Assembly (NCBI RefSeq): GCF_013085465.1
Contig: NZ_CP049838.1
Location: 7,502,001-7,566,000 of the forward strand
Length of the DNA stretch: 64,000 nucleotides
Source of the DNA: Streptomyces asoensis
GTDB lineage: Bacteria > Actinomycetota > Actinomycetes > Streptomycetales > Streptomycetaceae
Reading direction: 5' to 3'
The notes below the pieces were generated by a model. It worked only from the letters and a program-made list of their open reading frames with translations. It did no database searches and was not told the origin of the DNA. The translations under genes were made by a program, and so were the position numbers. Shown in pieces: positions 1-8,645 of the stretch; the stretch's first letter is position 1, and each line of letters opens with the position of its first letter.

Positions 1-98
1 CACAGCGCGGTGGCCTAGCGGTGGCGTAGCGGTGCCGGGGCGGTACCTCGAAGGTGAGCCGAGCAGTCCGTTTTCACTCTCCGCAGTCGAAGGGCGGA

Positions 99-129
99 CC
101 GAAATCGATTTGTTGTCCACAGATTTCGG
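99..129. promoter_or_regulatory. 8-bp inverted repeat enclosing a DnaA-box-like 9-mer
   Basis: Arms CCGAAATC (99-106) and GATTTCGG (122-129) are perfect inverted repeats. The 15-nt spacer contains TTGTCCACA (113-121), which matches the Streptomyces DnaA box. It lies about 110 bp upstream of the first gene. It could be the terminator of a gene left of the window or an operator; one isolated DnaA box has no firm meaning. Confidence 0.3.
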
Positions 130-238
130 TCTTCCTCTGGCTTTTCGCCCCATAGACCCTCACTCTGGGTAGTGGACCGGTGGACACGGGTGTTCGGGCG
201 GACGTGCGGCAGCACGTCGGGGCAGACGGGGGCAGCGC

Positions 239-718
239 ATGGACGCGGTGCGGCTCATCCTGACGAGCAGGCGCGCGCTCGCGGGCGGCGGCGAAGGAGC
301 GGGGATTCTCGCGGAGGTGTGGCAGGCGCAGGCCCTGGCGCAGGCGATCGGCAGTCGCCTCGCCGTCTCGGGCCCGCCCGAACTGCGTGGCGAGGCGCTG
401 GGGCTGACCGAGCTGGCGGGCAGAGGCTGCGGTGTGCTGGGCGCGCCGGACCTCGACCCCGGGGACCTGCTCGCCGCCCGGCTCACCGAACTGGACGACG
501 CCCGCCGGGCGCTGCTCGACCTGAGTGGCCTGCTCGGCGAGGTCGGCATCGCCCTGGTCGGCCTCGCGAGCTCGGCGGACGACCAGGGCACGTACTGGAA
601 GTGCATGGAGGCCATCGACGCGGCGGACGAGTCCAGGGACCGGGTCCTGGAGATGCTGCGCAAGCTGGCGGCGAGGGAGGAACGGGAGGAAAGAGAAGGC
701 GCCCTGCCGGAGAGGTGA
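239..718 (+). CDS. DUF6099 family protein, function unknown
   Basis: This encodes a 159-residue soluble, mostly helical protein with no signal peptide or membrane segment. I recognise the pattern of the streptomycete DUF6099 family: an N-terminal MDAVRLI start, the block WQAQALAQAIGSRLAV near residues 30-45, and the block AIDAADESRDRVLEMLR near 125-141. The ATG at 239 has a G-rich ribosome site 5-9 nt upstream. No enzymatic motif is visible. The gene stands alone and is convergent with the small gene at 840-1025. Its function is unknown; the family assignment is from memory. Confidence 0.75.
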   Translation: MDAVRLILTSRRALAGGGEGAGILAEVWQAQALAQAIGSRLAVSGPPELRGEALGLTELAGRGCGVLGAPDLDPGDLLAARLTELDDARRALLDLSGLLGEVGIALVGLASSADDQGTYWKCMEAIDAADESRDRVLEMLRKLAAREEREEREGALPER

Positions 719-764
719 GGGAAACCGACCTGTCCGGCACTCGGCGCCCGGCACCCGGCACCCG

Positions 765-812
765 GCGGAAGGGCGGAAGGGCGGAAGGGCGGAAGGGCGG
801 AAGAGCGGAAGG
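765..812. repeat. 8-bp microsatellite (GGAAGGGC-type)
   Basis: About five head-to-tail copies of an 8-bp unit (GCGGAAGG and its rotations) lie between two convergent genes. The last copy is degenerate. It may mark the 3' end region of both genes. Confidence 0.8.
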
Positions 813-839
813 GGAGGGGGCTGGGGGGGCGAGAGAGAG

Positions 840-1025
840 TCAGCCCGCCATGCCGCCTTCTTCTCCCGGCCCCCGCCGCCCACCCCCGGTCGACTGGAAA
901 TCCGAATCCAGCGCCGACAGATCCGCGTTCAAGGCCGCCATCAGCTCCTCCATCTGCTGCAACAACCCCTTCGGCTGGGCTGCGGCGGGGGCTCCGCCCT
1001 GCTGCGGCACGGTCTCTTCGGACAT
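840..1025 (-). CDS. small acidic hypothetical protein, 61 residues
   Basis: The ATG at 1025 is preceded by GAGGAGG with a 6-nt spacer, which picks this start over the longer reading from 1130. The protein begins MSEETVPQQG, has an amphipathic helix LLQQMEELMAALNADLSALD in the middle and a glycine-rich, disordered tail. It has no signal peptide or known domain. Codon third positions are GC rich as in its neighbours, so I regard it as real. Function unknown. Confidence 0.6.
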   Translation of the reverse strand: MSEETVPQQGGAPAAAQPKGLLQQMEELMAALNADLSALDSDFQSTGGGRRGPGEEGGMAG

Positions 1026-1265
1026 GACGGCCTCCTCGGCCCTGGCCCCCCGTGAGGAGAGCGATGCGGGTGCGTCCCGGCGCTGACCAGCCGGGTACGG
1101 GCGCCGGGCGGTCCGGCTCCGCCCGCCCAACGATCACCGGAGGGGCGGGTCACTTGCCCGGGCAACCGCCCACGCACGGCACAGGCGTTTTTCACCCGAC
1201 CGGGGACGGCCGGGGGAGACGGGACCGGTGGGGTTGACGGGAAGGCCGGAGTGCAGGATGGAGGT

Positions 1266-2189
1266 ATGGATCTGCGTATCTTCACCGAGCCCCAGCAGGG
1301 GGCGACCTACGACACCCTCCTCACCGTGGCGAAGGCCACCGAGGACCTCGGGTTCGACGCCTTCTTCCGGTCCGACCACTATCTGAAGATGGGCGACGTG
1401 AGCGGTCTCCCGGGTCCCACGGACGCCTGGATCACCCTCGCCGGGCTCGCCCGCGAGACCAAGCGCATACGCCTCGGCACGCTGATGACCGCCGGCACCT
1501 TCCGGCTGCCCGGCGTCCTCGCCATCCAGGTCGCGCAGGTGGACCAGATGTCCGGCGGCCGCGTCGAACTGGGCCTGGGCGCGGGCTGGTTCGAGGAGGA
1601 GCACACGGCGTACGGCATCCCCTTCCCGAAGGAGAAGATCGGCCGGCTGGAGGAGCAGCTGGAGATCGTCACGGGTCTGTGGGCGACGGAGCTCGGCAAG
1701 ACGTACGACTTCCACGGCACGTACTACGACCTCACCGACTCGCCCGCGCTGCCCAAGCCCGTGCAGGCGAAGATCCCGGTGCTGATCGGCGGCACCGGTG
1801 CGACCCGCACGCCGCGGCTGGCCGCCCGGTTCGCCGACGAGTTCAACATGCCGTTCGGCTCGGTCGAGGACAGTGAGCGCCAGTTCGGCCGGGTGCGGGC
1901 GGCCGCGCAGGAGATCGGCCGCGCAGCCGACGCGATCACCTTCTCCAACGCCCTCGTCGTCTGCGTCGGCAAGGACGACCAGGAACTCGCCCGGCGTGCC
2001 GCCGCGATCGGCCGTGAGGTCGACGAGCTGAAGGCCAACGGGCTGGCCGGTTCCCCGGCCGAGGTCGTCGACAAGATCGGCCGTTACGCCGAGGCCGGCT
2101 CCCGGCGGTTCTACCTCCAGGTCCTCGACCTGCACGACCTGGACCACCTGGAGTTGATCTCCGCCCAGGTGCAGGCGCAGCTGACCTAG
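1266..2189 (+). CDS. LLM class F420-dependent oxidoreductase
   Basis: This is a luciferase-like monooxygenase (bacterial luciferase superfamily) of 307 residues, a TIM barrel that normally uses coenzyme F420 as hydride carrier; its substrate is not known. Family signatures seen: GFDAFFRSDHYLKMG near residues 28-42, RIRLGTLMTAGTFR near 67-80, SGGRVELGLGAGWFEEEH near 97-114, and PVLIGGTGATRTPRLAAR near 168-185. The start MDLRIFTEPQQG is the usual one for the family. A GTG 15 nt upstream (1251) is in frame and possible, because the GGAGG at 1260-1264 sits too close to 1266. It is monocistronic, with a hairpin downstream. Confidence 0.85.
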   Translation: MDLRIFTEPQQGATYDTLLTVAKATEDLGFDAFFRSDHYLKMGDVSGLPGPTDAWITLAGLARETKRIRLGTLMTAGTFRLPGVLAIQVAQVDQMSGGRVELGLGAGWFEEEHTAYGIPFPKEKIGRLEEQLEIVTGLWATELGKTYDFHGTYYDLTDSPALPKPVQAKIPVLIGGTGATRTPRLAARFADEFNMPFGSVEDSERQFGRVRAAAQEIGRAADAITFSNALVVCVGKDDQELARRAAAIGREVDELKANGLAGSPAEVVDKIGRYAEAGSRRFYLQVLDLHDLDHLELISAQVQAQLT

Positions 2190-2294
2190 CACGGGGGACA
2201 GGGACGTGAACGGCGGCGCGCCCCGGCTCGGCTTGGACATCGTTGTCCTCCTTGTCCGGCAGTCGGGAGGCGCCGCCGATCATCTGTGACACGG

Positions 2295-2324
2295 CTGTGA
2301 CCGGAGGTATGGCCTCCGTCACAG
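2295..2324. terminator. hairpin downstream of the LLM oxidoreductase
   Basis: CTGTGACCGGAGG pairs with CCTCCGTCACAG around a 5-nt loop, with a single bulged C. It lies about 105 bp after the upstream stop and 33 bp before the lipoprotein start. No U tract is present, so attenuator or operator roles remain possible. Confidence 0.5.
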
Positions 2325-2356
2325 TCGGCATGGCCGGGCCCTGATGAGGTGGCCGG

Positions 2357-3298
2357 ATGTGCAGACCCCTCCCACTCCTCCCGGCCCTCGCCGCCGTGCT
2401 GCTCCTCACGGCATGCGGATCGGAACACGCCGGCACGCAGAACGGCGGCGTCGGCGCGAGCGGCTCGACGCCGCGGACGCAGGTCACCGAGCCCGCCGTG
2501 GACGGGGTCCGGATCACCTCGGTGACCATCCCCTCCGCCTCCGCGAGCCCCAGCACATCCGGCGGCGGCCCCGTCAAGGTCGAACGCCTCCCGACCGGGC
2601 TCGCCGCCGACTCCGGCATCTCGGCCGCCTACGAGGTCACCAACTCCGGTACCGAGGAGCTGACGTACACCGTCCTGTTCGACTTCACGACGAGCGCGGG
2701 CGAGGTCATGAGCAACGAGCGGGTGACCGTGCGCTCGGTGGGGGCCGGCCGGACGGTACGGGGCACTGTCCGACCGGGAATGCTCGCGCCGGGAGCTTCC
2801 CCGGTCACGATGGTGAAGGTCGGCGAGGTGACCAAGGTCCCGGCCGACGAGGCGCCGACCGAGGCCGGGGTCTGCCCGCCCTCCGGGATCCGCGTCTCCG
2901 CCGACGACGGCGATGCCGCGATGGGGCTGCGCGTCGTGGGACTCGTCCTGGAGAACTGCGGCGATCGCGACTACACAGTGGACGGCTACCCACAGGTGAG
3001 CCTCCTCGACGAGGACCATGAGCCGATCGGCGGCGTCAAGATCTTCAAGGGCAGCGGCGGTATCTCCACCGTCACCGGGTTCGACGACCCGCCCCGGCCC
3101 GTCACCCTGAAGCCCGGCGAACGCGCGAGCGCCGGCCTGATGTGGCGCAACACCACCGGCTCCGGCACCGCGGTCGACGTCCCGTACGTCCGGGTGCGCG
3201 CCAAGTCAGACGCCGCGCCGGTGATGGTGACCCCCCACCTGGACCTCGGCACCACCGGAAAACTGGGCGTCAGCCCATGGCGAAGCACACCGGAGTAA
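2357..3298 (+). CDS. secreted lipoprotein with C-terminal DUF4232-like domain
   Basis: The 313-residue product has a short signal peptide (PLLPALAAVLLLTAC) with lipobox LTAC, so Cys20 should be lipidated and the protein anchored outside the cytoplasmic membrane. A low-complexity Ser/Gly/Thr linker follows. Residues about 85-160 resemble a DUF4352/FxLYD-type beta domain (YEVTNSGTEELTY). Residues about 173-310 resemble DUF4232: CPPSG start, LVLENCGDRDYTVDGYPQVSL, then a proline-rich region. The two cysteines of that domain (near 175 and 198) could form a disulfide. Domain calls are from remembered patterns; function unknown. Confidence 0.7.
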   Translation: MCRPLPLLPALAAVLLLTACGSEHAGTQNGGVGASGSTPRTQVTEPAVDGVRITSVTIPSASASPSTSGGGPVKVERLPTGLAADSGISAAYEVTNSGTEELTYTVLFDFTTSAGEVMSNERVTVRSVGAGRTVRGTVRPGMLAPGASPVTMVKVGEVTKVPADEAPTEAGVCPPSGIRVSADDGDAAMGLRVVGLVLENCGDRDYTVDGYPQVSLLDEDHEPIGGVKIFKGSGGISTVTGFDDPPRPVTLKPGERASAGLMWRNTTGSGTAVDVPYVRVRAKSDAAPVMVTPHLDLGTTGKLGVSPWRSTPE

Positions 3299-3854
3299 CA
3301 GACGGAGAGACGGAACACTCCGCCGCCCGGCGGCCCGGGGGTGCGGCTCGGCCTGGCGCTCGGCGGCCCGGGGGTGCGGCTCGGCCTGGCGCTCGGCGGC
3401 CCGGGGGTGCGGCTCGGCCTGGCGCTCGGCGGCCCGGGGGTGCGGCTCGGCCTGGCGCTCGGCGGCCCGGGGGTGCGGCTCGGCCTGGCGCTCGGCGGCT
3501 CGGGGGTGCGGCTCGGCCTGGCGCTCGGCGGCTCGGGGGTGCGGCTCGGCCTGGCGCTCGGCGGCTCGGGGGTGCGGCTCGGCCTGGCGCTCGGCGGCCC
3601 CGGGGAGCAGCCCGGTCCGCCGCCCGGCTGCCCCCGGCGAGTCGTCCGACCCGCAGGCCCCGCCCCCCGGCGATTCCTCCTGCCGCCCGCCCACGTCCCC
3701 GCCCCCGGCACCCGGTGTCTGACCAGTGCGGACGGTCGTCGGCCGGCTTGGAAAATCGCGAGTGGTGGGGAAGCGTTCTCTGTACGTTGTAGGGGTGCGC
3801 GAGCGCACGATCAGCGCTTTCGCTCCTTCTTCCGAACCCTACCGAGGCACCCAC
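3299..3854. other. intergenic stretch dominated by a minisatellite
   Basis: No credible gene lies between the lipoprotein and hen1. Open frames here on both strands consist only of the 11-residue repeats created by the 33-bp array, whose length is a multiple of three. The hen1 promoter must lie in the AT-richer last 110 bp (about 3740-3830). Confidence 0.7.
3328..3591. repeat. 33-bp tandem repeat, eight perfect-length copies
   Basis: Eight contiguous copies of a 33-bp unit begin at 3328, 3361, 3394, 3427, 3460, 3493, 3526 and 3559. The first five read GGCGGCCCGGGGG where the last three read GGCGGCTCGGGGG; otherwise they are identical. A ninth partial copy follows. Near-identity implies recent expansion, making this a likely variable-number locus. 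Confidence 0.95.
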
Positions 3855-5324
3855 GTGTTCCTGACGATCAGCACCACCGGCACCCCCGAACGTCCCGCCA
3901 CCGACCTGGGCTTCCTGCTGCACAAGCATCCCGACAAGGCGCAGGCGTTCTCCACCTCCTACGGCAAGGCCCACGTCCTCTATCCCGAGGCCGATGCCGA
4001 GCGCTGCACGGCGGCGCTGCTGCTGGAGGTGGACGCCGTGGCGCTGGTCCGGCGCGGCAAGGGCAAGGGCCGGGGCGGTGCTCCGGACGCGGCCCTCGCC
4101 CAGTACGTGAACGACCGCCCCTACGCGGCCTCCTCACTGCTCGCGGTCGCCCTGAGCGGCGTGTTCTCCAGCGCGATGCGCGGCGTCTGCGCGGCGAAGC
4201 CCGAACTCCCCGCTCAGACACGGCCGTTGCGGGTCGAGGTGCCCGCACTGCCCGCCCGCGGCGGCGCCGACCTGGTACGCGCTCTCTTCGAGCCGCTCGG
4301 CTGGGCCGTGAGTGCCGAACCGGTGGCTCTCGACACGGAGTTCGAGGAGTGGGGCGACTCGCGGTACGTGAGCCTGGTCCTGGAGTCGGAGACGCTCACC
4401 GTCGCCGAGGCCCTGCGTCACCTGTACGTCCTGCTGCCCGTCCTCGACGACGCCAAGCACTACTGGGTCGCCTCCGACGAGGTCGACAAGCTGCTGCGCG
4501 CCGGCGAGGGCTGGCTGTCCGAGCACCCTCAGCAGAAACTGATCACCAGCCGTTACCTCTCCCGCCGCTGGTCGCTGACCCGCCAGGCGATGGAGCGGCT
4601 GGAGCTGGTCCGGCTCGCCGAAGCCGACGACAGCGAGGTCGAGGAGATCGACAACGCGGTCGAGGCGGAGGCCGAGACGGAGGAGCGTCCGACCCCGCTG
4701 GCCGTGCTGCGCCGCGAGGCGATCGTCACGGCGCTGACGGAGTCCGGGGCCGCCCGGGTCCTTGACCTCGGCTGCGGCCAGGGCCAGTTGGTGCAGGCGC
4801 TGCTGAAGGACCCGCGCTTCACCGAGATCGTCGGTGTCGACGTGTCGATGCGCGCGCTCACCATCGCCTCCCGGCGGCTGAAGCTGGACCGCATGGGCGA
4901 GCGGCAGGCCTCCCGCGTCCAGCTCCTCCAGAGCTCGCTCGCCTACACCGACACCCGCCTCAAGGGCTACGACGCCGCCGTGCTCAGCGAGGTGATCGAG
5001 CACCTCGACCTGCCCAGGCTGCCCGCCCTGGAGTACGCGGTGTTCGGTGCGGCCCGCCCGCGCACGGTCCTCGTGACCACGCCGAACGTCGAGTACAACG
5101 TCCGCTGGGAGAGCCTCCCGGCAGGCCACGTCCGGCACGGCGACCACCGCTTCGAGTGGACCCGCGAGGAGTTCCGCGGCTGGGCGGCCAAGGTCGCCGA
5201 ACGGCACGGCTACGCCGTCGAGTTCGTCCCGGTCGGCCTGGACGACCCGGAGGTCGGGCCGCCCACCCAGATGGCCGTTTTCACCATGAGCAGCGTGAAC
5301 GAGAAGGAGGCGAAGGCAGCATGA
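3855..5324 (+). CDS. hen1: 3'-terminal RNA ribose 2'-O-methyltransferase Hen1
   Basis: Bacterial Hen1 methylates the 2'-OH of the 3'-terminal nucleotide of cleaved RNA before Pnkp reseals it, protecting repaired tRNA from re-cleavage. The GTG start at 3855 (FLTISTTGTP) has GAGG 7 nt upstream and gives 489 residues, the usual size. The N-terminal Hen1 domain covers about residues 1-230. The methyltransferase domain begins near 285 with SAM motif VLDLGCGQGQ (about 302-311), then the metal-site motif EVIEHL (about 379-384) and the later histidines of GHVRHGDHRFEW (about 423-434). Its stop overlaps the pnkp ATG, so the two are translationally coupled. Confidence 0.95.
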   Translation: MFLTISTTGTPERPATDLGFLLHKHPDKAQAFSTSYGKAHVLYPEADAERCTAALLLEVDAVALVRRGKGKGRGGAPDAALAQYVNDRPYAASSLLAVALSGVFSSAMRGVCAAKPELPAQTRPLRVEVPALPARGGADLVRALFEPLGWAVSAEPVALDTEFEEWGDSRYVSLVLESETLTVAEALRHLYVLLPVLDDAKHYWVASDEVDKLLRAGEGWLSEHPQQKLITSRYLSRRWSLTRQAMERLELVRLAEADDSEVEEIDNAVEAEAETEERPTPLAVLRREAIVTALTESGAARVLDLGCGQGQLVQALLKDPRFTEIVGVDVSMRALTIASRRLKLDRMGERQASRVQLLQSSLAYTDTRLKGYDAAVLSEVIEHLDLPRLPALEYAVFGAARPRTVLVTTPNVEYNVRWESLPAGHVRHGDHRFEWTREEFRGWAAKVAERHGYAVEFVPVGLDDPEVGPPTQMAVFTMSSVNEKEAKAA

Positions 5325-7939
5325 CCGAGACTCAGGTTTCCATGAAGCAGGGCCGTGTACTGCCCGTCACCGACCTCTCCCTCGTCGTGCTGATCGGCGC
5401 GTCCGGGTCCGGCAAGTCCACTTTCGCCCGCCGCAACTTCAAGCCCACCGAGGTCATCTCCTCGGACTTCTGCCGAGGTCTGGTCTCCGACGACGAGAAC
5501 GACCAGAGCGCGACACGGGACGCCTTCGACGTCCTGCACTACATCGCGGGCAAGCGGCTCGCGGCCGGCCGCCGCACGGTGGTCGACGCGACCAGCGTGC
5601 AGCAGGACGCCCGCCGTCAGCTGGTCGACCTGGCGAAGCAGTACGACGTGCTGCCCATCGCCATCGTGCTGGACGTGCCGGAGGAGGTGTGCGCCGAACG
5701 CAATGCGGCCCGCACCGACCGCGCCGACATGCCCCGGCGGGTCATCCAGCGCCACACCCGCGAACTCCGCCGCTCGCTGCGCCACCTGGAGCGTGAGGGC
5801 TTCCGCAAGGTGCACGTCCTGCGGGGCGTCGAGGACATCGAGAGCGCCTCAGTTGTCACCGAGAAGCGCTTCAATGACCTGACCCACGTCACCGGCCCCT
5901 TCGACATCATCGGCGACATCCACGGCTGCGCCTTCGAACTGGAAGGCCTGCTCGGCAAGTTGGGCTATGTGGACGGCGTCCACCCGGAGGGCCGGCAAGC
6001 CGTGTTCGTCGGTGACCTGGTCGACCGGGGCCCGGACAGCCCGGGCGTCCTGCGCCGCGTGATGGCGATGGTCAAGTCGGGCAACGCCCTCTGCGTGCCG
6101 GGCAACCACGAGAACAAGTACGGCCGTCACCTGCGTGGCCGCAAGGTCCAGCACACCCACGGCCTGGCCGAGACCATCGAGCAGATGGAGAGCGAGAGCG
6201 AGGAGTTCCACGCCGAGGTACGGGAGTTCATCGACGGCCTCGTCAGCCACTACGTCCTCGACGGCGGCAGGCTCGTGGTCTGCCACGCGGGCCTGCCGGA
6301 GAAGTACCACGGCCGCACGTCCGGCCGCGTCCGCTCGCACGCGCTGTACGGCGACACCACCGGCGAGACCGACGAGTTCGGCCTGCCGGTGCGCTACCCG
6401 TGGGCGGAGGACTACCGGGGCCGTGCGGCGGTGGTCTACGGCCACACGCCCGTCCCGGAGGCCACCTGGCTGAACAACACCATCTGCCTGGACACCGGCG
6501 CCGTGTTCGGCGGCAAGCTGACCGCGCTGCGCTGGCCGGAGCGCGAGCTGGTCGACGTACCGGCGGAGCAGGTCTGGTACGAGCCGGCGAAGCCGCTGCG
6601 CTCCGAGGCGCCCGGCGGGCACGACGGCCGTCCGCTGGACCTGGCGGACGTGCACGGCCGACGCATTGTCGAAACCCGTTACGAGGGTCAGAACCGTGTC
6701 TCCATCCGCGAGGAGAACGCGGCCGCGGCCCTGGAGGTCATGAGCCGTTTCGCGGTGGACCCGCGGCTGCTGCCGTACCTGCCGCCGACGATGGCCCCCA
6801 CGGCCACCTCGCACGTCGAGGGCTACCTGGAGCACCCGGCGGAGGCGTTCGCGCAGTACGCGCAGGACGGTGTCGCGCGGGTCGTGTGCGAGGAGAAGCA
6901 CATGGGCTCGAGGGCGGTGGCCCTGGTGTGCCGGGACGCGGAAACGGCGCGTAAGCGTTTCGGAGTGGACGGCCCCACCGGATCCCTCTACACCCGCACG
7001 GGCCGGCCGTTCTTCGACGACGAGAGCGTGACGGAGGAGATCCTCGGCCGGATACGGACGGCGGTGGAAGAGGCGGGCCTCTGGTCGGAGCTGGCCGCAC
7101 CCGACAGCGCCTCCGGCGCGGTCGACTGGCTTCTGCTGGACGCCGAGCTGATGCCCTGGTCGCTGAAGGCCTCGGGTCTGCTCCGCTCGCAGTACGCGGC
7201 CGTGGGCGCCGCGTCCCGCGCGGTCTTCCCGGGCGCCCTGTCCGCCCTGGAAGGCGCGGCGGCACGCGGTGTCGACGTCGGGGACCTCCTCTCCCGCCAG
7301 CGCGAACGCGCCTCGGACGCGGCAGCGTTCACCGAGGCGTACCGTCGCTACTGCTGGACGACGGACGGCCTGGACGGCGTACGGCTGGCCCCGTTCCAGA
7401 TCCTCGCGGTCCAGGGCCGCAGCCTCGCCGACCTGCCGCACGACGAGCAGCTGTCGCTCCTCGACCGGCTGGTGGAACACGACAACACGGGCCTGCTCCA
7501 GACCACCCGGCGCCTCTACGTCGACACGGCCGACCCCGAGTCGGTCCAGGCCGGTGTCGACTGGTGGCTGGAGATGACGGGCCGAGGCGGCGAGGGCATG
7601 GTCGTCAAGCCGCTGGGCGCCCTGGTCCGAGGGGGGTCCCCCCGCTCGAGCGAAGCCGAGAGTGGGGGAAGTGCGGGCCGCCTGGTCCAGCCCGGCATCA
7701 AGTGCCGGGGCCGCGAGTACCTCCGGATCATCTACGGCCCGGAGTACACCCGGCCCGACAACCTCGCCCGACTGCGCGGGCGCTTCCTCAACCACAAACG
7801 GTCGTTGGCGATCCGCGAGTACGCCCTCGGCCTGGAGGCCCTGGCCCGCCTGGCCGAGGGGGAGCCCCTGTGGCGCGTCCACGAGGCGGTGTTCGGCGTG
7901 CTGGCCCTGGAGTCGGAGCCGGTGGACCCGCGGTTGTGA
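5321..7939 (+). CDS. pnkp: polynucleotide kinase-phosphatase-ligase Pnkp
   Basis: This end-healing and sealing enzyme of the bacterial RNA repair pathway has 872 residues and three domains. The 5' kinase carries the P-loop GASGSGKST (about 26-34). The metallophosphatase follows with GDIHG (about 198), GDLVDRGPDS (about 230) and GNHENK (about 261). The adenylyltransferase (ligase) domain has the lysine motif EEKHMGSRAV (about 523-532), and EGMVVKP near 760 serves as a later nucleotidyltransferase motif. The ATG at 5321 follows GAGAAGGAGG and overlaps the hen1 stop as ATGA. Oddity: about 14 residues are inserted near 770-784 by a repeat element (separate entry). The next gene overlaps it as GTGA. 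Confidence 0.95.
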   Translation: MTETQVSMKQGRVLPVTDLSLVVLIGASGSGKSTFARRNFKPTEVISSDFCRGLVSDDENDQSATRDAFDVLHYIAGKRLAAGRRTVVDATSVQQDARRQLVDLAKQYDVLPIAIVLDVPEEVCAERNAARTDRADMPRRVIQRHTRELRRSLRHLEREGFRKVHVLRGVEDIESASVVTEKRFNDLTHVTGPFDIIGDIHGCAFELEGLLGKLGYVDGVHPEGRQAVFVGDLVDRGPDSPGVLRRVMAMVKSGNALCVPGNHENKYGRHLRGRKVQHTHGLAETIEQMESESEEFHAEVREFIDGLVSHYVLDGGRLVVCHAGLPEKYHGRTSGRVRSHALYGDTTGETDEFGLPVRYPWAEDYRGRAAVVYGHTPVPEATWLNNTICLDTGAVFGGKLTALRWPERELVDVPAEQVWYEPAKPLRSEAPGGHDGRPLDLADVHGRRIVETRYEGQNRVSIREENAAAALEVMSRFAVDPRLLPYLPPTMAPTATSHVEGYLEHPAEAFAQYAQDGVARVVCEEKHMGSRAVALVCRDAETARKRFGVDGPTGSLYTRTGRPFFDDESVTEEILGRIRTAVEEAGLWSELAAPDSASGAVDWLLLDAELMPWSLKASGLLRSQYAAVGAASRAVFPGALSALEGAAARGVDVGDLLSRQRERASDAAAFTEAYRRYCWTTDGLDGVRLAPFQILAVQGRSLADLPHDEQLSLLDRLVEHDNTGLLQTTRRLYVDTADPESVQAGVDWWLEMTGRGGEGMVVKPLGALVRGGSPRSSEAESGGSAGRLVQPGIKCRGREYLRIIYGPEYTRPDNLARLRGRFLNHKRSLAIREYALGLEALARLAEGEPLWRVHEAVFGVLALESEPVDPRL
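7630..7673. repeat. in-frame insertion in the pnkp ligase domain resembling a dispersed Streptomyces repeat
   Basis: The element starts with six G, T, six C (7631-7643), continues CTCGAGCGAAGCCGAGAG and ends GTGGGGGAAG. I recognise this short GC-rich cassette as one that recurs in Streptomyces chromosomes, sometimes inside genes. Here it adds residues RGGSPRSSEAESGGSAG between VKPLGALV and GRLVQPGIKCRGREY without breaking the frame. Conserved Pnkp sequence on both sides reads through, so the insertion is probably tolerated on a surface loop. Confidence 0.65.
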
Positions 7940-8505
7940 GCGGGGCGTCGGGCTTCGACGCGACGGGCGAGGAGCTGTGCTGCGCGGCGTTCGTCCGGCT
8001 GGACGGGGCGCTGCGGGTGCTCGCCGCCCGGGCCGGGCTGTCCGACCGCTACGACGTGGTCGCCGAGGGGATGCAGCACCTCATGGCGTCCCTCGGCGGA
8101 CAGGAGCTCGACGGCAAGGTGCTGGGGGCGGCGTTCGGCGAGAACTGGGGTCTGGATGCCAGGTATGCGCCTGAGCTGCCGGGCGCGGACTTCTTCAGGG
8201 AGGGGTCGAGGCTCGTGTTCATCGCGCTCGTCGCCGCCCGGCCCGACCGGCAGCTCACCCCCGAGCAGGGGGTGGGCAAGGCCGTGGACGCGGCGGCCGC
8301 CTGGCCGTCGGACGTCCGGATCGGCTCCTTCACCCGGCTCGTCGACTTCGAACTGGCCTGCCAGAAGGAGGCGGCGGAGCGGCTCCGCTCAGCGGGTCTG
8401 CCCGCGCTGCGCGAGCTGGCCGAGGCACGAGCGGAGGAGTACCGCAGGGTGGCGGAGGCGCTGCCGCCCCTGACCGGTGGGCATGCGGGGGCGCTGCCGT
8501 CCTGA
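7936..8505 (+). CDS. hypothetical protein coupled to pnkp
   Basis: The 189-residue product starts at a GTG that overlaps the pnkp stop (GTGA). Sequence features: SGASGFDATGEELCCAAFV at the N terminus, a conserved-looking GFxENW-type block (AAFGENWGLDARY, about 64-76) and an amphipathic helical C-terminal third rich in Ala/Glu/Arg. No transmembrane segment, signal peptide or known domain is visible. Tight coupling to hen1-pnkp suggests co-expression and perhaps a role in RNA repair, which is inference only. I do not recognise the family. Confidence 0.7.
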   Translation: MSGASGFDATGEELCCAAFVRLDGALRVLAARAGLSDRYDVVAEGMQHLMASLGGQELDGKVLGAAFGENWGLDARYAPELPGADFFREGSRLVFIALVAARPDRQLTPEQGVGKAVDAAAAWPSDVRIGSFTRLVDFELACQKEAAERLRSAGLPALRELAEARAEEYRRVAEALPPLTGGHAGALPS

Positions 8506-8645
8506 CCGCAGGGGGCCGAGCCGCTGTGGGCCCGGCCGGTGGGCGTGCGGAGCGACTGCCTGCCCGACCGGTGGACGAGTGTGCTGCGGATCGATCCACC
8601 ACCGGCCTCAACTCGTCACCCGCGGGCGGGGGTTGGCGCTGCGGC

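Noticed and set aside
3206..3808. Repeat proteins on either strand of the 33-bp array
   Set aside because: All frames are open because the period is 33; none has a ribosome site or normal composition outside the array.
5849..7882. 677-codon minus-strand ORF opposite pnkp
   Set aside because: It mirrors the pnkp frame; its sequence is the Gly/Arg/Val/His-rich type of antisense translation and has no domain or ribosome site.
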